Shown here in pieces: positions 10,101 to 18,676 of a stretch of DNA of 20,176 nt. The notes beneath the pieces were generated by a model, which was not told the origin of the DNA, did no database searches, and was given only the letters and a program-made list of their open reading frames with translations. How positions within the stretch are numbered: the stretch's first letter is position 1; each line of letters begins with the position of its first letter. Made by a program: the position numbers and the translations under genes. Source of the DNA: Beroe ovata (Eukaryota > Ctenophora > Nuda > Beroida > Beroidae); contig CAMPET010000452.1 in NCBI GenBank assembly GCA_946803715.1, positions 12,063-32,238 on the forward strand, written 5' to 3'.

Positions 10101-13100
10101 CGCACCGAGCTTTTAACCGTGCCGTATTCACATTGGCACAACTCGTATGGAAATCTGTGTCGTGTAGAGCGGGTGTGGAACCCCCGCTCCGACAGATCTT
10201 ATCCTCCAAGTTCTCAACGAGGAGGTTTTTGGAGTTGGCCGTGCAGATTGTTCCGCAGGGGGTCGAGGATTCCTCGAACCGCACAGTTGCTCCAGAACTG
10301 CCGAGCCCGCACGCTTGGTAAAATGCCGGGTCGTTAGAACAGATATCAGTGACGCCTGGCTGTCGCTCACGCCCTACTTTGTAAAACGTATCAACGTAGG
10401 TAGTGTTGGAGTGTACACATTTGAAATACTGAAATCCCATTCGGTGTTCTTGACAAACTTTCTTCATGAAGCTATTGTGGACTTGGATCTTGCAGTATTC
10501 TGAAAAACAGATCAGCAATCTGTCAGCTCGTGTGATTTAAATGTAGTATTTGAACAAGGTCCTGATTTAAATCTACCTTTTTTGATGAAGCAGGATCCGC
10601 CCCAGAAATGATATCCTTGCAGCAGAAGGAGCAAAGTGATTCGCAACATATCCAATACGCGATTTAGTTTTTACTGAGCGTTGAAGAGATACTATGCTTT
10701 TTTATTCGATTCGTGACGAACATCATTTAGTTCAATAATAACCGATAAATGGATCTAATTATGTTTGGTATAGGGTAGCTTTCTCTTGATTTGAAAAACC
10801 ACGTGGTTTTTATCTTTCATATCCCCATAGGTGGGCAACACAATGGCAACCATAATTGAGTGAGAATCTTCATGCGTCGCATATAAATGCTGAATTCACT
10901 CAATTATGCTTGCCATTGTGTTGCCCAGCTTCGAATCATCAGCAAACGAAGATTATTCCTGCAGGTGGCTCGAATATGCGAACATAAGCAATCACAGAAA
11001 CACACACACACACNACACACACACACAGACGAACGAATTTAAAAATCAACAAACATAAAGACAAACACACAGACAAACAAATACACAAACTCACAAACAA
11101 ACATACATGCAGATATACAAACTCTCAATGACACGATCAAATCAAACGGACAAATACCGAAGGCGAGATTCCGGCTGGTCCAATCTGCAGGTTGGACTTC
11201 GGCGTTTACTGAGCACATTTGGCACGAAACGTAGAGCTTAGACAATTCTTCCTGATAAACTACACTTCTGAAAACAGCGTGTAAGTGAAGGTGAGTTTTT
11301 GGTGATGGATGATATTTCCTCGCAATATGTTCACAGTTCGTCATCTATAAACCTTTGTTTATCAGATGGACAGTTGACCAAGTCGATTAGTATTTCCCGG
11401 AGAAATGACGCCAGGGGATGATGCCCACTCCTACAGATCTCGTCTGATGCTCGCCTAGATGAGAGAGGGAAGTGAGGGAATGATCACTGATCATGAGTGC
11501 TTAGAATGAGACACGTGGAATTGAACGTGGGACTGAATAAACAATCGTTATTCATGAACATTGAACCATCGCGAAAGTTGCAACTCACTTCGTGAAGATG
11601 CGTATATTGGCAATGTCAGCAGTAGCAATTACGTAATGTATAAACGGGGCTCCGTTACTGCCTTCTTCGGATAGCCCTTTCTCCAGCAAAACTTCCCTTT
11701 CCTGGGTTAAAACTTGAGTTTAGATCTTTAAAACTTGAGTTTGATCTTTAATACTTGATTTTGATCTTTAAAACTTGATTTCGATCTTAATAAGATGGCA
11801 GTTTGGTCCGGTTGATTGATAGAGTTAGGATTTAGATGTACCCTAACAAAAGAAAATATCTTTCTTGGTCTTGTATATTGATACCTCTGCTCAAACTTAC
11901 GGCAAATGAAACATGTTTCCTATCTTGTGTAAATAGCGTTTCCATAGCGACACGTCGCATTTCCACATTCCCATCTGAATGTTATGCTGTTTGTGATTCT
12001 CTCTAGGGTCTCAACCAAGCATGCAATACACGTATAGCACAGAAATGTTATTCATGATATCGGCCGACCTAGCATTGCAATCTGCAGTAAGTATTGTACA
12101 GATTCCTCAAGTTTGAAGTTATCGAGGCTCCGTACGAAGAATAGTCGATCTTCTAGTGCAGAACTCTTCTCTATTGTATTCCTCAGGAACTGGAATACTG
12201 TCAAAACCTGGAAATTAGACGTTTGCGTATTAAAAACGGAATGAGAACGCAAAACACGAAAAATTTTCCCACGCTTGGCGTGAATTCTACAAATCCGCGC
12301 ATAAACACTCGCGTGAAAACATGATATTTATATTGAAGCTCTCGCGCGCTACGCGATCACCAGACAATTTCTTAATTCGGAATTCATCAACATTTGCATA
12401 ATTCAATTCCTAAATCCTGTGTGTTATCCGACACATGTATTAAACTTGACTAATCAAATCGGCGGCACCTCAAGATTAAAATCGGGCCCTGACTGTCTGA
12501 TCGAAGGGGGGGGGTAATTTCAAATATAGGGATTATATCATCATGTTGATGAGTGTACGACTATGTGGAATGTGAGGTTATGTACTCACAGCATAAGTGT
12601 TGGATGGATCGACGAGGTGTGAGTTAGTGGCTGATGAAGCCAGGGCAAGGGCACACGCTCCCTTGTACCGCTCTATGCCACATGTTTTCTGAAATGGTAG
12701 AGGTTTGGGCGCACATTGTGTCACACATTTCTACACAGATACAAACGCCGGAAATCTTGATACGGATATCAGATGGCATGTCATCTTGGCACCATTTCCA
12801 CTTTGAGAAATGTGATCTCTGACCGTGTGAGATTCAGGTCTCAGTCTGATCGAATAAAGAGGGGATAGAGCGATAGGACCGGCGCCCCCTAATCAGAGGA
12901 ATCGGTTAACACTATCTATCCCTCTTTCAGCTACAGATTCTCGATAGAGGGTGGAATGATTCCAGGAATAATCAGAGGATAAAACAACCTCTTGATACCA
13001 TTAGCAACCCTCAATAACTTTATTTTATTAACCAAACATATAAACTGACCAAATACCCAATAACAACTTCTGAACAGCCTCGACTTATTTACACCCCAAC

Positions 13101-16100
13101 CACTCAGCAGTAACCACCTCAACTAATTTACACCGCGACCACTTACCAGCAGCCACCTCAACATGCGATGTGGCGGGTCGGCTGTAAACTGTTTGGTCCT
13201 GATAAACCGTTCCGTCAGTTTCTGCGCTCTGTTCATCTTGATAGAGCTGTGAGCCAGGAGATGGAGTTGGGCAGAGCCGTTCAGATTTGCAGCATCAATC
13301 AGCCACGGTCTGGGGGATAGGAGAATTGCTAAGGGTACAATCACTTAGATGATGAAAGTTATTTCCATGCTTAAAACTAAGTGCAAGAATAAAACTAAGT
13401 TAGTTTTGCCAGTTTGTCAACACCCAACTGTTAACACATTCTGTCAGACAGTAGCGGTGTGACACTCACAGGACAGCAAGATCGATGTTACGATCAAAGC
13501 CGTGTCTTCCCTCTTCTGGAGTTATTCCTTCGTAGATGTTCCGCACCTGATGTTAACAATAGTGACGTCATCATGACAGCATCGATCGATAACACCGATC
13601 GATAGCAAAAGTCAACAAATCATCAATTTCCACTTCGCAATGAACTAACCAGGTCTAGCCATGTTTCGAGGACTGGTATTGATGTTGTGTCGTAGCCCTC
13701 TCCGACTAGCTCAGCTAGATCAATCGCCGCTTGGTTAAACTGTGTATGGGTACTATTATAAGTAGAGGGTAGCAGAGAGAGAGAGAGGCCGGATTAGAGA
13801 TAGAGGACAGAAATTCATTTGCTGAAGGGACAAATTCTAAACGGAGAGAGGTTTGCAACAGATTAAGGCAAATCAGAAGTCTCATTTTGTCAGTACTTCA
13901 TGCTATAGCCCCTATTTGACGCATTCTTACCCCAGTTTCAGGCCTGAGATCTGGCATAACAGTCTCCATTTCCATGGGAACATTTTCAAACTCAGCTCCT
14001 AAACAATGAGACGTCATTGAGACACACAATTTCGATATTGAGATAGGAAACAAAAAAGGTAATAAGGTGGAAGGAAAAATTTTCATAGATTGTTGGAGAA
14101 TATGTTACGAATGTTTCGGCAGCGTTTATTGATCAGTCGAGAATGACCCGTCTTCACATCGTGAATTGTGACCATTCTTTGAAAACCCCTTCTTTAAAAT
14201 CTACAGTTCTCTAAATATAGAGAGGATATTTGTGGACACCCATGCGACTCCTACTCTGCATGATAATCACATTGCAGCCACGGGAATTTGACCACGCCCC
14301 TGTGTAGCTTACCCTTGAGTTTGTGTTGTCGAATCTCAGCCAATGACATCTTATGTGTTGAGAGTGGATCAATTCCATTGGTCAGCAGACTTAGGCTGGT
14401 CCTAAGATGCGATTACACGGTCACAGGTATATATTTCGATAAATGTAACCATAGTTTAATTATGATTAAACATGGATGAGGATTGAGGTAATGAGGTATT
14501 GTTGCACGGATAATTGCAGAATATCCGATTATAATTAGAAATGGATTGGGTGTAAGGTGTGATAAGACTGCAGGCAGGGATGATACTTTAACCTGAGTTG
14601 TGTTATTGATGGAAGCCAGATAAGAGAATAATATGTAGAATATGGGTCATGTCGGCGTGTGTGCTCTGTGCGTGTACCAGGTCTCGTAATGGAACGCATA
14701 CACACACACACACGCACACAGTCACTGTGTGTTCGTACGCAGGTGTGTATTTGTGTGTGTTTATCTGTCTATGTGGCTCTGTGCATGTGTTTGTCTGTGT
14801 CTGTGCTGTGTATCTGTGTCAGTCTGTATCTGTCTTCTGTGTGTATGCCTCTGTGTGTTTCAGTGCTGTTTTGCCGTGTCTGTGTCTGTGTTTCTGTGTC
14901 TGTGTCTGTGTTTCTATGTCTGTGTGTGTGCACTGTGCATTTGCTGTTTCTGTGTTTGTGTTTCTGTGTCTGTGTACCTGATACTGATGTGAGAGCTAGT
15001 ACCGTATCCGGTGATGTGATTGGGNATATGTAGAATATGGGTCATGTCGGCGTGTGTGTACTGTGCGTGTACCAGGTCTCGTAATAGAATGAATGCGTGC
15101 GTGCGACACACACGCACACATTCACTGTGTGTTCGTCCACAGGTGTGTTTTTGTCTGTGTTTATCTGTCTGTGTGGCTCTGTGCATGTGTTTGTCTGTGT
15201 CTGTGTCTGTGCTGTGTATCTGTGTCAGTCTGTATCTGTCTTCTGTGTGTACAGTGTATGCCTCTGTGTGTTTCAGTGCTGTTTTGCTGTGTCTGTGTTT
15301 CTGTGTGTGTTTCTGTGTCTGTGTACCTGATACTGATGTGAGAGCTAGTACCGTATCCGGTGATGTGATTGGGTGAATATTCCTCGTACAGCACACAACT
15401 CTGTACTGTGCTATCAGACCCTGAGAGATGGAGGGNGGACACAGAGGGAGAGAGAGGGAGAGAGAGGGGGGGCGTGGTGTTATCAAAATATGGAGCAAGC
15501 TTCTGTTCATATTTTGATAACAGAATAAGTTTTGTTTGCTGTGTACGCAATTTTCCTTGCTCTCTCTCACTGCTGTAAAAGTAGTAAATAATCTACTGCT
15601 CACAGTGAAATGTGTTGCATGTCCGATATATTTCAGAATATATGTGTAACGACCTGCATAAAAACATGTGGGGAATACAGCGTGAAATACTGCACGTACA
15701 TAACAGCACACCGCAACATATTCATTCACTCACGGTAATGTCCGTACAGTTATTCGCATTCTTGTAAGGTTATATATGTTCACGTAGAGAAATGGCTTCC
15801 GTGTTCATAAATGGGATTTGAGGAATGATTCGCTACTCTTTGAGGTCGGAAATCGTCAGAGTGTTTTGGAAGAATAAATCAATTCCCACTCTTCTTACCC
15901 ATCATGTAGTTATATTCGATGGAAGTGCCGTTGTGAATAATCTCTCCTAGAAACTGAAACAGTAGACACTGATGAGATAAATAGCAAAGCTTCACTGTTA
16001 ACTGACAGAGGCTGGTTTTGTGACGAGATTTCTGGGGGTTTACGGGAAGATATTTTTCTAGGGAGCTGCTAACCTCTTGGTGATTTGCGGCGGTGGATCC

Positions 16101-17331
16101 AGAAAACTTGAGATTTGGCTTGTGGCCAACGGTTCTCACTGTGGAAACAACCCGCTCTCTATCCTCATACAAACCCTCTAGAGATTCTGAGAGATGTCAT
16201 TGGACATAAGATAAGTTTCAGTAAAATGGGAAATGATAGGAGAGCTACAATGACAGAAAATAAGTTGATTAAGATCGGTTTTTCATAACTTTGCATCAAA
16301 AAGAAACTGGGCTTTGAGGTTCACAATTAGTTTCTTAACCTTGAACAGGGAAAAGAGAATGTCCATCCAGGAGTAGTTGACTGAACGTGTTACTTTCATA
16401 AACTGAGATATGCTCTCCATTCACAGACACCTGACATAAGTATTTCATCATGGTCTGATATTATTGATTACATCAAGAATAAAGGAAACTTTCGCTCTTA
16501 GCACCTCATTAGGTACAGAGTAAACCCCAGTCCTTTGACAACTTTTGACCTTCAATGCACTAACAATGCCCCGCACAATGTTAGAACCTGGGAATTTGAT
16601 GATAAGATTATTAGAAATCTTCATCTTTTTTGAAATGTTCATCTTCTTGTATCAATAAGTGAATCAAAGGATTAATAACCATAAACATGCTGTTGTAAGG
16701 GAACCATTAGAACATCTGAATCTTCATTGAATATTGCAGTAAAGGTAGAGTGGTCTAGGATATGACCATACATTGCATCAACATTATGCTGAGTTATCCT
16801 TTCAAAGAAAACCTGGAAGCAAGTAGCTGAGTTAGTACAGTAAATCAGTGGTCAGCACAGGAATGTGCATTGAACATCACCTTATCATAGCTCACCTCCA
16901 CAAGGAATGATCCTTTCTCCAGCTCCAAAGGAACAAGAGTAACTTCTCCTACGAGTGTGATTCCTTTGGGAGAAAAGACTGTTGATAGGATGAACAAGTG
17001 TTGATATATTACAATAAAGAAGGGAAAATGTTAAGCCGATAGCTCAATCTAGAGGGTGCCTTCGTTATTCACCAAAGAGGTTGTTTGAATTGGCATTTCC
17101 TACAATTCTGTTATTCAGTTCACTCTTGTACTGGTACTTGTAGAAGCTGCCATATCTATATTCACAGTCCCATGATGAAACAACTGACACTGAAAGAGAT
17201 AGTCTAGAATTCAAACATGGACAATCAATTGTTTTCAGTAAGATATTTAGATCAGATGATATAATAATATGATCATTTTGCTCAATTGTCTTTGAACCTG
17301 TTAGGAGGAATAAAAGCAGAGGCGTGAACAT
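4857..17331 (-). CDS. MTTP-like large lipid transfer protein, 25 exons
   Basis: Exons in transcript order: 17331-17298, 17189-17073, 16978-16896, 16812-16687, 16645-16505, 16430-16340, 16186-16074, 15953-15899, 15420-15327, 14401-14313, 13998-13931, 13739-13650, 13546-13470, 13309-13147, 12730-12590, 12207-12069, 11691-11589, 11267-11123, 7110-6853, 6718-6611, 6446-6347, 6191-6040, 5949-5880, 5602-5475, 5306-4857. All junctions are GT-AG and phase-compatible; the sum is 3135 nt, 1044 residues. A signal peptide ([17 protein letters not shown]) is followed by the three-part layout of the vitellogenin/apoB/MTTP family: N-terminal beta region, helical domain, C-terminal beta sheets. MTTP loads lipid onto apoB-type lipoproteins in the ER together with protein disulfide isomerase. 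MTTP is preferred over vitellogenin or apoB because of its length (human 894 residues), the lack of a long C-terminal lipid domain or vWD domain, and MTTP-like sequence in exons 19-24. Least certain are the starts of exons 15, 17 and 19 and the end of exon 18. The 7TM receptor gene sits in intron 18. Confidence 0.78.
5611..5700. repeat. 21-bp tandem repeat next to the exon 24 acceptor
   Basis: Four copies of GAGATAATATGAGGTTATAA occur, the last after a short spacer. They lie in intron 23 of the MTTP-like gene and abut its splice acceptor. On the transcribed strand each unit is a pyrimidine-rich CTCATATTATCTC preceded by TTATAAC, so each copy repeats a possible branch site and pyrimidine tract. 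Confidence 0.8.
6192..6346 (-). repeat. Intron 21 made of GTGGTGTCAA repeats
   Basis: This 155-bp intron of the MTTP-like gene holds six copies of TTGACACCAC on the + strand (6208, 6234, 6265, 6290, 6307, and a variant at 6336 overlapping the donor). It reads GTGGTGTCAA on the transcribed strand. The extended unit GTGGTGTCAAGCG also recurs, as does TCTAGAAA between units. Similar motifs lie in kinesin intron 1. Confidence 0.8.
6518..6596. promoter_or_regulatory. X-box-like motifs in intron 20
   Basis: GTTACCATGACAAC occurs at 6540-6553 and 6583-6596, and GTTGCCATGATCAA at 6518-6531. All fit the RFX X-box consensus (RYYNYYATRRNRAC) well or partly. Two of them are copies made by a 43-bp tandem duplication, so they may be incidental. 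Confidence 0.3.
6534..6614. repeat. 43-bp tandem duplication spanning the exon 20 donor
   Basis: 38 identical bases at 6534-6571 and 6577-6614. Each copy contains the donor ATG|GTAAATATC on the - strand, with GT at 6610-6609 and again at 6567-6566. Use of the second donor would add 43 nt and shift the frame. Confidence 0.8.
7111..7353. other. Intron 18 segment downstream of the nested receptor gene
   Basis: Holds the 3' UTR of the receptor gene and the end of the host intron. A CCATTCC-TGA-GGAATGG hairpin lies at 7313-7329, just after the receptor stop. No canonical AATAAA is seen on the - strand here. Confidence 0.5.
7354..10649 (-). CDS. LDLa-module seven-transmembrane receptor (LGR/RXFP-like, no LRRs seen)
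   Basis: Two exons: 10649-10577 (signal peptide, [20 protein letters not shown]) and 10499-7354, joined in phase 1 across a 77-bp intron; 1072 residues. The roughly 660-residue ectodomain is cysteine-rich. LDLa-type modules lie at about residues 336-359 ([16 protein letters not shown]), 419-449 (degenerate), 591-618 ([16 protein letters not shown]) and 624-650 ([14 protein letters not shown]). Seven hydrophobic helices span about 662-1017. Class A landmarks are present: NVGDLLVG in TM2 (the conserved Asp), TDFISWIPF in TM6 (RXFP/LGR-like) and [10 protein letters not shown] in TM7 (NPxxL instead of NPxxY). The DRY position reads LFRAS. Extracellular loop 2 is unusually long (about 90 residues). 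No leucine-rich repeats are visible, unlike relaxin receptors and GRL101. A surface peptide or glycoprotein-hormone-type receptor is inferred; ligand unknown. The tail is Arg-rich. The gene lies inside intron 18 of the MTTP-like gene. Confidence 0.9.
10832..10927. repeat. 32-bp inverted repeat with 32-bp spacer
   Basis: Arms 10832-10863 and 10896-10927 are reverse complements with a single mismatch (GGGCAACACAATGGCAA core, then CATAATTGAGTGA). The spacer has its own small dyad, ATGCGTCGCAT. It could be a foldback (MITE-like) element or a cruciform near the receptor promoter. Confidence 0.85.
10999..11028. repeat. (CA)n microsatellite with an N
   Basis: A dinucleotide run interrupted by an unresolved base at 11014, so its length is unreliable. 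Confidence 0.9.
11123..14401 (-). CDS. MTTP-like gene, helical domain (exons 10-18)
   Basis: Encodes residues about 285-623, rich in short amphipathic helices. The clearest family segment is exon 14, [20 protein letters not shown] followed by [15 protein letters not shown] and [10 protein letters not shown]. It fits the family's pattern of an L-x-D-A-x-x-x-x-G/GT stretch, then a helix pair ending near P-x-x-x-L. Exon 16 ([20 protein letters not shown]) matches the ALGN-type repeat, and exon 18 ([13 protein letters not shown]) the R-x-x-A-x-x-x-x-x-x-P helix. Exon 15 could start at 12688 instead of 12730, both phase 0. Exon 17 could start at 11701 instead of 11691; the latter keeps phase with exon 16. 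Confidence 0.72.
11703..12068 (-). other. Intron 16 of the MTTP-like gene with acceptor-side tandem repeat
   Basis: Non-coding. At 11708-11792 about four copies of a 20-21 bp unit (AAAACTTGAGTTTGATCTTT) sit immediately upstream of the exon 17 acceptor on the transcribed strand. The rest is unremarkable AT-rich sequence. Confidence 0.65.
12208..12589 (-). other. Intron 15 of the MTTP-like gene
   Basis: Non-coding stretch with GCGCG-rich patches at about 12290-12356 similar in character to the upstream GC-rich repeats, and a G9 run near 12506. No exon recognised. Confidence 0.5.
12731..13146 (-). other. Intron 14 of the MTTP-like gene
   Basis: Non-coding. The donor end is duplicated (see 13088-13165). 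The remaining sequence shows no family-like coding segment. Confidence 0.5.
13088..13165. repeat. 39-bp tandem duplication across the exon 14 donor
   Basis: Two diverged copies, 13088-13126 and 13127-13165. The exon-proximal copy holds the last codons and donor of exon 14 (TGGCTGCTG|GTAAGTGG). The distal copy keeps TGAGGTGG...GTAAA-type flanks but its donor has decayed to CTGCTGAGTGG. Confidence 0.7.
13999..14312 (-). other. Intron 10 of the MTTP-like gene
   Basis: 314 bp of AT-rich intron. I see nothing else in it. Confidence 0.5.
14402..15326 (-). other. Intron 9 of the MTTP-like gene, TG-rich
   Basis: 925 bp, mostly TG/TGTC simple sequence. Most of it is the tandem duplication described separately, including a truncated copy of the end of exon 9. 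Confidence 0.65.
14631..15373. repeat. Large tandem duplication with partial exon 9 copy
   Basis: Copy 1 is 14631-15024 and copy 2 is 15026-15373, separated by a single N. Both start ATATGTAGAATATGGGTCAT and both end in the same 47 bases. In copy 2 those 47 bases are the 3' end of exon 9 (15327-15373). In copy 1 (14978-15024) they form an acceptor-less partial exon with an intact donor. Internal TG-rich sequence has diverged in length (394 and 348 bp). Confidence 0.85.
15327..17331 (-). CDS. MTTP-like gene, N-terminal beta region (exons 1-9)
   Basis: Encodes residues 1 to about 285. After the signal peptide comes [19 protein letters not shown], the aromatic first strand typical of the family. 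[20 protein letters not shown] is another strand. In exon 5, [17 protein letters not shown] matches the hallmark N-x-[KV]-RG-I-x-S-x-L, and [13 protein letters not shown] in exon 6 fits the following D-x-x-G-x-C-x-x-x-Y region, though without the usual Cys. Exon 9 ([20 protein letters not shown]) was placed because it alone bridges the phase-1 end of exon 8 and the phase-2 start of exon 10. A long pyrimidine tract on the - strand precedes its acceptor. Confidence 0.75.
15425..15475. repeat. Polypurine tract (polypyrimidine on the transcribed strand)
   Basis: AGAGGGAG-type repeats with one N at 15436. On the - strand this is an uninterrupted C/T tract directly before the exon 9 acceptor, supporting that splice site. 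Confidence 0.8.
15479..15521. repeat. Perfect 14-bp stem hairpin
   Basis: GTTATCAAAATATG at 15479-15492 and its exact reverse complement at 15508-15521, with a 15-nt loop, in intron 8 of the MTTP-like gene next to the polypyrimidine tract. Confidence 0.85.
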
Positions 17332-17643
17332 TGTTTTAGATGAAGCATCTATTATAACTGATTGTTCATTCACTGTGTGAGAACAATGAATGTTTACTTC
17401 AAGTAATACAAGTTTTCATAAGAGCTTTGCAAGTGGTATTGGTAACTGCAATTAACATAAATGGAATAGAATAGAATAGAATGATTCTGGCAGAGGTTCA
17501 ACTCAAATATTCAGCTACAATCTACATCTTCGGAAAAATTAGGATCATTGTTGAAAATAAATAAATGAATAAATATTGCTCAGAACCAGGGTCTATCGTA
17601 AACATACAAGACCCTGTATGTCGCAGTCGAAAATATCATTTCA

Positions 17644-17977
17644 CGCGCGCGGCGCGCACTGCACATACTTAATTTGACAATTCACATCAGCGGGTAAATA
17701 ATCACCAAGCAATTATTACCGATTGTTATCTGTCCACTTGCACAGTTTAACTCGTGCGCGGCGCACGCGCCTTTATTGCGATCGATGAATTGGCGCGCGC
17801 GCAAGAAACAGTGGAAAGATAACATTTGGCAAAACCGTTAATGCAAGCGCACGCTTCCGATTAAGAGCATGATGCCATGATATTGCGCGCGGCTCGGAAT
17901 TTAATTAAATTAATTTAATCTGACCTTGTCGATCGATGATAGACCCTGTCGGGAATTTCGTTTTGCGCGCGCGGCGC
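17644..17977. repeat. Cluster of GCGCGC palindromic islands
   Basis: CGCGCGCGGCGCGC at about 17644, GTGCGCGGCGCAC at about 17755, GGCGCGCGCGC at about 17791, GCGCGCGGC at about 17885 and TTGCGCGCGCGGCGC at 17963. They stand in otherwise AT-rich sequence, and the last matches an RRM-gene intron in reverse complement. Confidence 0.7.
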
Positions 17978-18036
17978 AAACTTATTCTCAGATGCGGCTT
18001 GCATTGCATCAGCGGTTTAGCATCGTCAGACAAATC

Positions 18037-18086
18037 TGACCAGACTTCTAGTTCTATTTCTCACGCGCGTTAGAAATAGAGGTCAG
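18037..18086. repeat. Foldback with GC-rich loop
   Basis: TCTATTTCT (18053-18061) pairs with AGAAATAGA (18072-18080) around CACGCGCGTT. Outer CTGACC (18037-18042) pairs with GGTCAG (18081-18086). Confidence 0.7.
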
Positions 18087-18428
18087 ATAAAATATGATTG
18101 TCCATGGATGACAGACCCTGTCGAGAACACCGTTTTGTATGTGGAGCAAGCTTATTCTCAGGTGCAAGTTTATAGAGCCTATAGAATTTCTCACAATAGA
18201 ATTCCTCCATGTTCCTATTGTGATCAGACTCTTGATAACCTAACTGCAGTGTGTAACTTAATGAAGAACAAACTGTAATATATGCCAACTTGGATGTGTG
18301 ATTGTAGGCTGTAATTTTAGTCATAGTGATAGTTGAGCCAATTTTTTTGCCACCAGCAGTAGGACAATCAAGAAACACTTTGATTGGCTGTTCCTCGAAG
18401 AGACTGTATAGGAGATAGCTATTATCTC

Positions 18429-18590
18429 CAATAAACAGGGAGTATATGTTCAGTAGGAGGAAGCGCAGTGAGTGCTAGCAATAAACAGTGAGTATAAGCT
18501 CAGTAGAAGGGCGCATATTGTCTGCTATTAACATACAGTGAGTAAACACTTGGTAAAAGGGGGCTTAGTAGCTTACAATTCAATTGAAGC
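18429..18590. repeat. About 50-bp tandem repeat, three diverged copies
   Basis: Units share CAATAAACAGTGAGTATA, then TCAGTAGAAGG, then a GCGC or GCTTAG ending. The third copy is the most diverged (ACATACAGTGAGTAAACA). Confidence 0.7.
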
Positions 18591-18676
18591 CATATGGTTT
18601 TAACTTGTGTTTCATACTGGTATTTAATGAGCTCTTTATGCAGCACTGAAGTACCACATGATTTAATAAATATGCC

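Larger units (their letters stand above)
10650..11122. other. Receptor upstream region inside the host intron
   Basis: 473 bp between host exon 18 and the receptor start codon. It would have to contain the receptor's promoter and 5' UTR. It holds a long inverted repeat (10832-10927), a CA microsatellite and A/C-rich sequence. No clear TATA box is evident. Confidence 0.5.

Noticed and set aside
12931-13122. Open frame starting [12 protein letters not shown] next to exon 14
   Set aside because: Its start is the decayed tandem copy of the exon 14 end. The rest has no family resemblance.
15602-15690. Possible extra exon reading [17 protein letters not shown] on the - strand between exons 8 and 9
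   Set aside because: It fits the incoming phase but not the outgoing one, whereas 15420-15327 fits both and has a strong pyrimidine tract.
14649-15730. Long overlapping open frames on both strands rich in Cys/Val or Thr/His
   Set aside because: They come from TG/CA simple repeats with Ns, carry no family pattern, and lie in intron 9 and around exon 9 of the MTTP-like gene. Only the 94-bp exon 9 segment is supported.
18070-18378. 102-codon open frame on the - strand upstream of the MTTP-like gene
   Set aside because: No signal peptide, motif or splice context that links it to a known family. It overlaps repeat blocks and a foldback.
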